From Sphagnum magellanicum (taxonomy: Eukaryota; Streptophyta; Sphagnopsida; Sphagnales; Sphagnaceae): a stretch of DNA of 64,000 nt. The translations under genes and the position numbers were made by a program. Under the pieces are notes generated by a model. The model was not told where the DNA came from. It made no database searches and was given only the letters and a program-made list of their open reading frames with translations. The DNA lies in NCBI GenBank assembly GCA_021904315.1, contig CM038920.1:18290001-18354000 (forward strand). Reading direction: 5' to 3'. Below are positions 23,601-35,158 of the stretch, one piece after another (within the stretch, counting starts at the first letter, position 1; every line of letters starts with the position of its first letter).

Positions 23601-26600
23601 ATTTCTTTTGACAGGTTGCCATTTTTGCCATTTTTTTGCCTTTCAAATTGCTTGTGATGGGTGTAAAGAGAAGAAGCCTTGATCATTTATCTCCTGAGTC
23701 CTGACTCTTGAGTCTGACCCTCACTCTGAAGGTATAACCTATATCCTATATATCAGAACCCTGCCAATTCCACAGCCCCCAAGTTTTAGGAATGGTATTA
23801 TTGACTCTTGTGAGGTCAGGGTGCAATATGAGCCTGTCAGAGGAATAAGAAGAATTCACAAAGTCTTAAGAGCTCCAAGAAGTTTGGTCACTCAGCCTCT
23901 AGAGTTCAATCCCTTTTCCACCCCCAATTTGAGTGTAGCCAGAAAGTGAGCCAAATCACGCATCATTTAATGAAACTGAATATTGGTTTAAAAGATCTCC
24001 AGAGAGTTATCCCTAAAGTCATCCTGTCTTCACCCTGTCTTTGGGCCTGCTTTCACCCCTATCCCCTCTTTCAGTGGTATCTGCGAAGTACGGAAATTTT
24101 ATTAAATCTCAATATGAAATGCTGAAACTCAGCATTTAATGCACAAGGTTCCCGAGTAATTATATCAGTTGTACACGTAGGAGCAGTGAAAATATATGTA
24201 GTAGCAGTGGAGGCGCTCAAGAAAAAGAAAGACAGGATGAAACTCAGATTACCACCAAAATTGCTGTAAAAACTAGTCTGGGTCCCAGTTATTTCGTGTT
24301 GTAAAATTTTCATTCCATGTTCCGCGGTTGATGCCCCCTATTCGCTGGACTTTACCGATAACTCTACTCTGACAAAACTTTGGTTTATGAGCTTAGGAAA
24401 GGCAAATCCAAAACCAATTCATGTGAGAAAAGCAGTTGGATCCCCCTTCTGTAGATGCCCGTTCTCTTTTTCCTTTTCACATGGGTTCCTGTGTTCTGTT
24501 TTCATTTTGACACTTGATCTCATCCCCAGTTTCAGCAAAAGTGGGGCCCAGTAGCCTCAGTTTGGGCTCCTTTTCGGATAACTTTGCCATGTGTAGAAAT
24601 TTGTCCAGTCCATAGTTGGAGAGTGGGATCTATTTTCAGACATCTGCTTGCAGTTATCTCATGGTACAACGTTTTCTAGTTGAAGAACTCCAACCCCAGT
24701 CCCTGTCCCTTTTCCCCTTTCTTTTGCACAAACCCAACAACCTAAACCTAAACCCAACAGACCAATGTTGCAAGTGGCCCCCCATGTTGCCCTGTGCATT
24801 AGCTATCTCTCACACTTTTGCCCGAGTATTAACCCTTCACCATTGCTCCCCTTTGTCATCAGCTCTCATGCCCGTCGCAAGATTATAAAAATAATTATCC
24901 CTCAATTGCTTATCTCGGCAATTCCCCATCCATAACCCTCGTTATTCCACATACTAATGGATGATAATATACATTACCCTTGATTGACTACAAACGTTAA
25001 TCTTCCAAATCATTAAACAACTTCAACCCTACAAGTGATATATGCAATGTTAGGATGTAATAAATAATCAATTGTGTACAAATGGGAGAAATAACAATTT
25101 TATGAAGAATTAATCGTGAGAAAATTTTAAACCCTAAATAAAACAAAGAGGAAGAAGTAGTACTCTTCCATTTTATACTAAGAATTGTTTGCACTTTCCT
25201 TCAAAAGAGAAAAACTGAATTGAACTTTATTTTGTACATTAATTTTATTTATTATCAAAAGAGTGATTTGCAAAACACATTTAGTGTTACAAAAGTTCTT
25301 TCCAAAACTCTTTTTATTAACTTAAGCTAGGAAAATTAAATATTGTTTACTATCTTCACTTACTCAAAAAATAATAATTTATTATGTGATTGTTGAAAAT
25401 AAATTAATAACATAATAGAGATCAGAAGGTATTGAAATCCTCCCAATGCCCAAAAAATATAATTTAATCATTAAGGAATTGAATACAATTGAACACATCT
25501 TGACACTATTGAGTAATGTATTATGCATTAAATGGGCCAATGTGGAGGCAGACCCCTAGAATTTCTCTTAGTAAAACTAACCATAAGAGCAATATCCACA
25601 TTTGAGGTTTGCTTTATATCTTCATCTAAGTACTAAATATTGCTTCGAAAACAATGAGACATTCTTTGGAATACCTGCATCTGATTTCATTCATTTTTTT
25701 TCATCATGTTCGGTCATCAACATAGGCTCGGTTGGAGTGACAAGCAATCGAGTAGGTGGGGCTAGGTAGGGGGATAGGTTAGTAGTAATTATGTACATAG
25801 ATAGTTTAGTGGGGACATAATAGCTTGACTTGGGTAGGAGGGTAGGCAAGTGGAGGGGAGATAGTACATTATTTTAGGTGAAATTTAAGGATGAGATAAC
25901 TATGATGTAATCTTTTGTTATTAGATTCATTTGCATAGGTAATCTCAATGTTGTTTTCTTTTTCCCAAGTGCTTAAGGTTTTGTCATTATTTGGGTAAGA
26001 CTTGCCTTTTCTAGATTGGTGTATTCTGAATGCTTGATCCTGCTCATCTATCTATCTATGATGGAAGGTAGTTTGTTTTGTTTTGAATTTATGAGATTCA
26101 TTGAACCAGGATACTTCAGATCATGTTCTTTGTGTCTTTTGAAAGCTCTCGATGAGCAGGGGTCCATGGGCTTGGTTCCATGACAATTCGACTTCTGGTG
26201 CAAAAGTTTTTCAACATTGAACAATTTTTTCACTGCAAATTAAATTAAATTGTAGCGAAATTTTTTGGAGGAATTGAAATGTGCCTTTCATGTTGTTGGA
26301 AAGATCTTGATGAGCAAGATTTAATGGAATTTATTTGGTAAGATTTGGATTCAGAATGTGGGAGATATTAAATTTTAAGTGATTTCTGCTGCTGAAAATT
26401 CAAATAAATTCCAAAAAACCAGGTGAAATCAATTCAAGCATGATTTCCTTTCATATTTGGCTGTTCAAAAAATCATTACATACATTGCAAGACAATGTTT
26501 ACATGTTCAGTTTCCCTATTGTGTAATGGGTTCACACTTGGACCAACATCACAGGACACACTAGATGTTTATGAAATGCCTTCATATTTGTAAAGCTTAT

Positions 26601-27840
26601 TCTTTACATTATGTTCATAAAATCCAATGCTGTATTCCATTATCTCTCTGACTATGTACATAGATCCATGAAGTGTTTGAGGCTCTTTTGATGGTGAAAA
26701 ATATCTCTCAGGGGCTTAAGGCTTTTCGGGATTTCAAAAGATACATACCCAAACGAGACCCATCCCACCTACTACCAGGCCTCCTTTAGACTAGGAGTCA
26801 AGGCCAAGAAGGGGAACTTTTGAACATTTTTGGCTTGTTGTTTGGCCTCACATTTCTAATTAAATAATGTTTTTCTTGGGAGGTCAAGGATTTCTTGTGT
26901 AAAGTTGTAAAGGCCAAGAAGTCGGAGCCAAGTTGTCAACATTTGGTATGCTTTCCTTTTTTTTCTCTCTTGTTATCATAAGAGACAAAAATAAACAGAG
27001 GGCAAGATAAAGATGAGACAAAAATGGCGAGAGACAAAACAAGAGGGGTTTACACTTTACACAGTTTCATCGGATTGCAAGGTGTAGATTTCAAGGAATA
27101 GACAATATTTTATTGTTACAACATTGGCCTGCCACAAGCTGTACCAAGGCTAAAGGTAAAGTGCAGCAGGTGTGAAAAGGTTCTATGTCTGGATCTGGGT
27201 TCTAGTGTATCTGCAGAATGATGACGGTGCTAAATGTTTTCAACCGGATAGAAATTGTTGATAGGGCAGACCGGCCCATCATAGATTGCCTGCCTCTGAC
27301 CAAACACTGTGGCAGATCTTTCTCATTCTTCTCCATTTTGAGTGATTTAAAATGTTATAAGAGTGCCTTCTCAAGCTCTAGAAGTCATCTTTCAAGTGCA
27401 AAGCCAAGGGACCGGCCAAAAAAGAGTGGTAAAAAAAATACGTTTTTTCGAATTGCATAACATGTTTTTTTCATTTTGACCCCTCTTACTTTCAAACCTC
27501 ACAACTTTCTTATTTCTTATTTGTTTTAAACGATTTAAAGTGCCATAGGAGCGTCACCTGAATGTCTACCAATCATCTTTGTACTCTCTAATAGCAACAA
27601 AGTAACATACAAGGAATTTTTTGGGTGCTCTAGAACCAGGCTTTGTAGTGTTCAATGGTTTGTTTTTTTAGTTCTTGACCCCTTGTAATTTGAGGGGCTG
27701 TAACTTTCTCATTTCTAATCCCTTTTAGACAATTATTAGTGTGTCAGTTGTCAGGTTCAAGTTTTGTTTGGACAATGGAGCCCTCCCCTTCGATCTGGCC
27801 TGCCCTGAGCACTTAAGTGTTTGGTCACTGGCCGGTCTAC
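20640..27840. other. Intergenic DNA with decayed repeats, no gene seen
   Basis: Mostly AT-rich. Segments with TTCCAACGATACCAAGTG (about 22,330) and GAAAGCTCTCGATGAG or GAAAGATCTTGATGAG (about 26,140 and 26,300) look like fragments of dispersed repeats. A patch of higher GC at about 23.6-24.9 kb has short open frames without recognisable domains. No RNA gene was seen. Confidence 0.5.
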
Positions 27841-27857
27841 TGTACCCCTTATTCTGA

Positions 27858-28420
27858 GAATTGCCCTCCCCCAACGGTTTTATTGTGCATAAAGCACAGC
27901 TACTGAACATTCTAAATCCAAAAAGTTCCACCACTGAGAGGAGGAACTTTTCAGATTTAGGAAAAACTTTAAAAAACTTACTCTCAATATGCCCTCCCCC
28001 CAGGGGCTTTACCAAGTGTAAAGCACAGCTACTGAACATTCAAAATCTGGAAAGTTCCTCCTCTCCGCAGAGGAACTTTCATGGTTATAAGGTGCCCTCT
28101 GAGTACACCATGCAAATGACATCAGTGCTTTATGTTTAGGGTAAAGCCTGAGGGTGGTGCATTCTCAAAATAAGGGGCCTAGGACAAGGCAATAGTGGAG
28201 TCCAGCCCCACATTTTGGGAATGTCCCCCACCCATGGGCTTTCCCCATCCTAAAGCATGAGGCAAAATTTAAAAGAAACCAAACCTATGTAGATCATGAG
28301 GCGTATGAATGGGAGGGTTCTTTACACCCATAAGTGGGCATAATTTCCGTCCCACCCTTGAGGAGTAGTAGGCATAATATCCCTCCCAAATCCTCCACAG
28401 GAAATTCATGGATATAAGGT
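27858..28420. repeat. Repeat family of about 128 bp with internal hairpins
   Basis: Two clear direct copies start at about 27,860 and 27,988 (TGCCCTCCCCC, then TAAAGCACAGCTACTGAACATT). Weaker partial copies start at about 28,222 and 28,325. Each of the first two carries a perfect or near-perfect stem: AAAGTTCCTC with GAGGAACTTT at about 28,051-28,080, and AAAGTTCC with GGAACTTT at about 27,922-27,948. The phrase TGGTTATAAGGTGCC recurs as TGGATATAAGGTGCC at 28,410. Confidence 0.7.
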
Positions 28421-29690
28421 GCCTTCCACATACATTACAAATGTTCTCCAAGTGATTAACTGAAGTGGAAGAATAATCCATAACATCTGGTTACCATTTT
28501 ATATTTGAAAAACAATGAACTGATTGGGCTTAAGAATCTTGATTTGACATTCTTCCAATTGACATTCTTGACATTGAAATTCACTATTTGTTCAAAGTTA
28601 GGATATTTAGTGTATGGATAAAATCATTTGCCACGTATCAAATACTTACTACAGGCGACCACTTGTCTCCCTCTCTGTAAGAAATGTCACCTACTGCCCA
28701 TACTGTGTTTGCCAAGACTTTAATTGCACTTGGCTATATGACTCACATTGCACATATCTTATCAAATATTTACAATCGTTTCCATGTGTGGAGAGTTCAA
28801 ACTTCTTATCTTCCCATCAAGTTAGGGTAGAGAGGCCGGTGTCCAGACACTTAGTGTCTCAGTAGAATCCATTACCACCTGATAGATCAGCATCCCACCC
28901 TACTAGGCTCGACACATTCCAAAGTACAACAGAGGTAACAATTAGTTTCATCAATAGATCAATGACACAAAAGAAAATCATCCTTTTCATCCCATGTTAA
29001 CAAGCTGGAAAAGGGCTGATTCTAGAAAGAAATGTCACATCACAGACATTTTATCAGCCTCTAATCATCAAGTTGCATTTCAAGGTTGAAAATATAACAT
29101 ACATCTAAATGGTTTGGAGAAACCTTCATTTCTAATCAGAACACCAAAATGCCAAGATTACCCTTGGTTTGAAACTCCAATTGAAGCGAATAAGGATGAT
29201 TCACTATTGTGTAGATGATGACACATGACCACACTATCTTTTGCCGTATTCATCTTAGTTATCTGAATATAAATTTATTTTTTCCTTATGATACATATTA
29301 TCCATATCACATCTAGTTTTTAATTTTTTCATTGTATTATCATCTAGATATTTTAAATAGAAACAACATTAACGAAATTTACAAATTAACATACATTCAA
29401 ATAATTTAAAAACATATCATCCAAGTTACAAAAAGCTTTGGATGGGGTCACATGAAACAAATCCAAACAGGGCTTCTAAGAGGACCTAGACCCATCCACT
29501 CATGTAACATGACACCTTCCCATCTTCCCATCATTTCTGTCATTGTTGTGATCTGCACATCCTTCCTATAATTGATGTGAGTTTTTGTTGATTGATTGCC
29601 CAGTTCTGTTTCCCAATCTAAGCTCAAGAAATTGAGTATTGATTTTTACCTTGCAAACAGTTACATTCCATGTTATTATCCATCAGTATG
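28421..29690. other. Intergenic DNA, no gene seen
   Basis: No open frame with a recognisable domain on either strand. Confidence 0.4.
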
Positions 29691-29695
29691 GGATG

Positions 29696-30030
29696 CAGTC
29701 ACAGTGCAAGTTTCATGTGTTTCACAACATGTTCACGGACTTCAACTCCTTGGCACTGCACTGGGGTGTCTTCTACTCTGCAGCCTTATGAAACAATGTA
29801 TAAACTGATGTTGAAGGGTATTCTCTGGTGCAATGAACTTTAGTGTTCTGCATGGAATTAATTTAGTTCCATAGTTTTTGTCTTTGTTAGTTCACAGGGT
29901 TTTCATCCTTTTTCTGGTTTACAGAAGGCAGGAGGACAGCAGACAAGTGATATAATCAAGTTCTACAATGAAATTTTTGTGCACTCCACCAACTGTGTGT
30001 TCTTGCTGCACATTGGCACAAAAATGGTGA
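29696..30030 (+). pseudogene. Possible relic of a retinoblastoma-related (RBR) pocket-protein gene
   Basis: After a good acceptor (GGTTTACAG at about 29,924) the plus strand reads KAGGQQTSDIIKFYNEIFV. This closely fits the end of the RBR pocket B domain, where plant proteins have a DII-x-FYNE-x-F segment. The next residues (HSTNCVFLLHIGTKM) have drifted from the usual PAVKPLL-type sequence. About 150 bases upstream LLLCSL recalls the B-box phrase ILCSLYG, but frameshifts break it. No other RBR exons are recognisable nearby, so a truncated, decayed copy is the likeliest reading. The match rests on a short stretch and is tentative. Confidence 0.35.
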
Positions 30031-32590
30031 GCTACACCTACTTCAAGCAACACTCATGGTTCAAATGAAGCAAATGATCCTAACAGTACAAGTGAACTTT
30101 GGCCTTTCTGATGGTTTTGAGGGATTGTTCATATGATGCAATAGGCATAAACTGTCAGTGTCTACTTGTTATGCACAGAATGGAGTAAGACCAGTCTGTG
30201 CTTTGGACCTGCATGCTTTCCTATGAATGTTCATTAATCTGCTCTGCTGATGTCATTGGATTGATACAGACTAAAGCATGGGAGATTGTAACTTCTGCAT
30301 GTGCTCTTGAGCAAAACTTGGTGAACTCGGCAAGGTCAGTATGAATCTAGTAGAATGGAATCATTGTAGCCAAGTGAGCCATTTGGAAACAGGATGTGCT
30401 GAAGCATTATTGAAACCAATTGCAGACTTGGTATCCTTTTCAGAGGGTGAAATTGTGGATAATAAAAACTACACCTTTTATGCAAGAAATGAGCTCAGGA
30501 ACATAAGTCCATGGTGTTCTTTTGCATAATCTCTTTTAACTTTCAATTTTCAAAACAGAAGTGACTTTATGTGTTTTTGGCTCTTGTTGTCTTCCTGTCT
30601 TAGCCAGTCTGTTTTTCCAGATATCTTGGGGCAATTGGAAGTAGTTTAAATGTGATTGTCACTGAAATTGCAATGCAATTCTAGATCATTTAAACAGAAT
30701 GAATTCCAAACATAAGAAGATTTGGCAATTTCCTTGAGTTTCAAGCAAGTACTGCACTGCATTGAACATGAAATGGATGTCCTCACAACCTTGTTTGTTT
30801 GCCTGTTGATCTCAATGCCAAAACAAGGTCCTGTTGTGTTAGAGTTTGTTAATCTGCCCTAAGTACTCCATGTCTACCAAGGAGGTGATTCATCTTTGAG
30901 TTATGGCACTTATGTTCCTCTAACCTCTAGCTTTGGATCAAGTGTAGATGGCTGAGTCATATCCAAAAGCAATTTCATGTGCTGCTGTTGGAGCTGTTGA
31001 TGCAAAGCAGCATGCCCAATTGCAGTTCTTTCAGTTGTATCAGGTTTCAATGAAACCCATAATGTTCTACATTCATTGTGTTCCATCATCTTTCACTCTA
31101 TTTGATGGTCTTGACAATGAGGCAATAGTCTACATAGCAGTAACATTCAATTAAAATGCATCTTGATGTCACAATATTCCTAAAGGCTAAATTTGCATTT
31201 TGGAAGAATTGGACATGGCATACTGACCTATTGCCCTGCCTTGCCTGCTCTGAGTTATTGGATCATGATGTTGGTTGTTATGAAATAGTCACTGGACTAG
31301 CATTTCAACTGCTCCTGTTTCAACAACACAATTGATGCTCTTTGGCAATCTTGACAAAAAATAACCTTGATTTGCATTCCTGAGCTCCTTAAATCTCCAA
31401 CCGCTCATAGGAAGTTCATCATTGTTCCTAAGATGAGAGTAGAGTTTGCAGCATGTGTTTGAGCAAGAGGATGATTTGGAGTCCCTTCAAAGCCCTGTTG
31501 TCATTTCTTCTGAAAATGTTAATGAACCACACATCTTCAGAAGGACTCCTGTTGCCACTTTGGATGTGGAAGAACTAGTAGTTAACTGTTTACCCATTGT
31601 TGTGGGTTCTGTTGTTTTGGATTTGGCAAGCATCCATGGTACATTTGGTTTGTGGAGGGCTTGCTTGTGTACTGCTAGTCACACAATGTCATTGATCGAT
31701 TTTGGTGTTTGAATCAGAGGTTCTTGCTGCCCTTATGGTGTTTGCTGTGCTTGATTGGGATGAAAGCTTGAAGGAAGTTTGAACTGATCACACTCTTGAA
31801 ATCAATTTGAAAATAATCATGTATTATGTCAAGCAATTTTGGATGTGTGTATTGTAATACTTGTGCAGAACTTGAAAACTGGAAATACATTAGTTGAAAT
31901 TATTGTAAGTATAACATGATCTAATGTGATTCCAAAGGCTGGCATCAAAATCTTACCAATATGCTCATATGATCACAGTGCAAGTTGTTTCCACTCCATA
32001 GATGAACATTAGAGTATGTTTGGGGGATTTGTTGGTTAGAGCAGGAAGAAGCATTTGACACTATGCATTGGACTATTATATGTTTTTCATGGCTTTGCAG
32101 AGTTCTGTGATCATGGAAGAGCATGCTTTTGTTGGTTGGAGTGGAATTATTGGTCATCAATCTCTGACATCATTTCAAGAGGGATTCTGAGACTGTATAT
32201 ACTATTCAATGGGACTGATCCTTTTTGGGGTTCTGGTCGTCATAGTCTGGTCCAGTGGTGGTTGCTAGCTTGTGGAGAGAGATGTAGCGTGGCATGGCTC
32301 TGGGCTGGGATAGCCTGAGCCTAAACAACAGTCATTCAAGCCAAACTATGGGCAGCACAACCTTGTGTGTTGCATCTGTACCTGCTTGAGTAGCAGGGAC
32401 CAAAATTCAATTCAGCATGAAATATTTTGGGAGTCAATCCTTTCTAGTTCCAAAAAGATTCTCTCTAAAATTGACCCCTCAAACATGTAGGCAATGCAAC
32501 ATTCATGAGTTTCTTCATTGGATGAATCGGTTTCTTGCTAGACAATGTAGATTTCTCTCTGTCTGTTGACTCAGCATCCAATGTAGATGG
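30031..32590. other. Unique-looking intergenic DNA, no gene resolved
   Basis: The base composition resembles the gene-bearing left end more than the AT-rich repeat DNA. Open frames of 62-88 codons at 30,341, 30,948, 31,446 and 32,055 show no domain and no consistent exon structure. It may belong to the same decayed segment as the RBR-like exon and the hydrolase copy that flank it. Confidence 0.35.
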
Positions 32591-32597
32591 GGCTTAT

Positions 32598-33310
32598 ATA
32601 CTACTCACCATCACTTATGTTAAGTATGATGGGCAGTCATGTGATGGCATTCTCAGAAAAAGGTACAGTACAGGCTCATGTATCAACTACATGGAGGTTA
32701 ACAGGAGCTGTGGGGCCAAAAGTTAGGAAGTGAATTGGGCAGTCAATTGCCTGTTGGTATCATTCGCCTGGTGAGGCCGATCAATACTGAGCAAAAGAAC
32801 TGGTAGAGCCCTCTGAAGCTCTTGTAACAAAGGTTTCCATAATGTTCTTCCCAAAAAAGTGAGTTTGCTGTACCAATCCTTTGAAGATGTCCTGGCTCTT
32901 GCTTTGGTGTTTGTTTATTATCTATCACATCCATGGAATTCATTGATATGAATCATGGAATCAGCAACCACCTGTGTCATTTTAATAAAAAAATAACTTC
33001 TAAAAATGTGGACTTTAATATAACCCGGTGATATTGTTGTGGTTAGAAGGTACCAGAGATCAATCTTGGGTAAGTCCTGAAGGTTCAAATTCATAGAAGA
33101 GTACTTGACAAATAATACAGTATCAACAACATTTGATGATTTTGTTGTAATGTTGTGGCAATGTTCACATTGGCCAATGTGGGATGAACCAGGTCATTTT
33201 AATCAGCTTCTCTTGTCACAGTTGATCACTGACACCAATGATGGGGGTTGCACTATTGGCACAGCAGAAAACAGATGATTACAACGTTCTTCAGAAAAAA
33301 GAGATCCTCA
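32598..33310 (+). pseudogene. Inverted, truncated copy of the epoxide hydrolase 3' end
   Basis: This plus-strand stretch matches the minus strand of about 370-1080: the end of intron 6, exon 7, the last intron and exon 8 (counting the presequence exon as 1). The exon 7 copy (32,637-32,858) is two bases longer than the original, carries stops and has lost the acid Asp. The last acceptor has changed from GGCAG to GGCAA. The final-exon copy (33,162-33,278) still reads open from CSHWPMWDEP to a conserved TGA, with ten differences in 117 bases by my count. No earlier exons are present, so it cannot make a hydrolase. Confidence 0.92.
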
Positions 33311-34829
33311 GGGTGCATGGAATTTTGAGTGATTGGAAATGATGAAGTCCAAAAGTTTGTCAAGTTGACTTCAAGGACTCCAGTACAGCCTTTTTTTTGG
33401 GGCGAAAAATTGCCAAAAGGCGACACTGTCCAAATTTTCTGACGAAAATCCCCTTTTTTCTTAAAATCGATTCGCCAGAGTGCGCTCCTTTTTAAAGAGC
33501 GAGTTGCCACAAGTATGCCTACTGACTACACTTTTAATGCTCCTGAAGAAAAGTATCGCCAGTTGGGCGTGTGGGGATACTCGCCAGTACTACGACACTT
33601 AAAAAGTGAAAAAAAAAAGAGTTGCCTAGTATGACAGAAAGACTAGGTTTGTCTAGTACAATAATGCTTGGACCCATCTCCAATGCATCTCCAATACATT
33701 CGATTTGTCCCAAATCACTAAGATGACCTTTTTCAGTTGAATGGGAAAATGATCAATATCGGATTGAGGATATTAGGTTTGTGCAAACTATAACCATGGA
33801 GGGAGGTAATTAAATCAATACATCCCAGAATTGACCAGTTCAGGCTATCACATAATTTATGAAAAAAAATCTGGCCAGTTCAGGGCAAAAAACCTTCTCC
33901 TGGGGAAATCCCTAGACTCCCCAAATAAATATTGTTACTTTTGGCTTGTAAAATTTCCAAATGCCAGCTAAGGTCATATAAAATTGCCATGTTATTTGTT
34001 CATGGGTATATCAGGGTACAAGACTTACCCGCCTAACGTTGCAGTATACCCGAGGTCCAGAAAAAGAAGCCCATTCTTGGAAAAATGGCCTGATCAGGTT
34101 ATACCTCTGATTATGGCTAGCGACATTAATGAAGCTCCTCTGACGTACGTCCACGGCAGGATGGCATAGGTCATTTCTGGAAGTTCATTTTGCTATGTTC
34201 ACAATTTAGGCGATAATACGAAATCAAAAGCTTGACGCAGGCACAATCAACTAAGAATTTGAATGTGTAACATGCAATCATCATCTCATAATGTGTAGAA
34301 TCTAACAAAGGATTGATGCTAGCTAAAACAGTTAATTGAACGTCGAGGAGAAGGACACGGAGTCATAAAATACATTATGGCTAAAGGTTTAGGGTTAAAG
34401 TTTTAAGGTTTAGGGTACTTTAGATGAAGGCAAGCTGGTTGCTTCATAGGAGCTTCACGAATATGCTCTTTAGGATGCTTAACATTATTGGCATTGACAA
34501 CAAGCTCAGGTCCAGTTCGCATTGTTAGCGAGTTAGAACTATGAGCAACACTCATGGTTGGGTGCATTCTCGACCCATTCTCGAAATGCGAAACGCGGGT
34601 TAGTTCTCTTAAACTTGTCGTATGCCGCCGCTTATTACGGGAATTATTGAAAATTGCCCCCACGTCCCAGGGCCAATATCCTAGACACTGAATTTTCTTT
34701 ATCACGAAACAAAAGGTCTGAGAGGTCAAGCACTATCCGACATGAATCCCTATGTTTGCGTGTTTCCGATGTGGTTTGGTTTTGGCAAGAGATCTGAAGC
34801 ACAAAACGTCATATTCCAAAGTACTAAAG
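33311..34829. other. Intergenic DNA, no gene seen
   Basis: Two short telomere-like phrases (GGTTTAGGG) occur at about 34,385-34,415. The 108-codon frame at 34,403-34,729 on the minus strand has no recognised domain and no clear start context. Confidence 0.4.
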
Positions 34830-34834
34830 TTATA

Positions 34835-35158
34835 AACAAAGCCAAAAATGAGGAGGACAAAGATCTTTTGATATTTTCTCATCTTTTGATACCATTGGAT
34901 TTTGGTGTGAATGCAACCTTCTACTTCCTCTAAATTTTATGAGAAAAGTCCAAAAGAAAAAGGAGGAAAAAGATCTTTTAATACTTTCTGATCTTTTCCA
35001 TGGGATTTTTGGGTGAATGCACCCACCTAGTTCCTGCTAAATTTGATGAAAAAAGTCCAAAAGGAAAAAGAGCTCGGAGGAAGATCTTTTGATTCTTTCT
35101 GATCTTTTTCTTGGGATTTGGCGTGAATACAACCACCTCATTCCTGCTACACTGTTGG
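34835..35158. repeat. Three-copy tandem repeat, period about 110 bp
   Basis: AAGATCTTTTGAT or variants occur at about 34,860, 34,970 and 35,081. Each is followed by TTTCTGATCTTTT, a GGATTTTGGTGTGAATGCAA-type phrase and TTCCTGCTA. The copies are diverged and no frame spans them. Confidence 0.8.

Noticed and set aside
34385-34415. Interstitial telomere repeat
   Set aside because: Only two GGTTTAGGG phrases occur with imperfect spacing. This is too little to call a telomeric tract.
34403-34729. 108-codon minus-strand open frame
   Set aside because: No recognised motif, and the region shows no exon-like structure around it.
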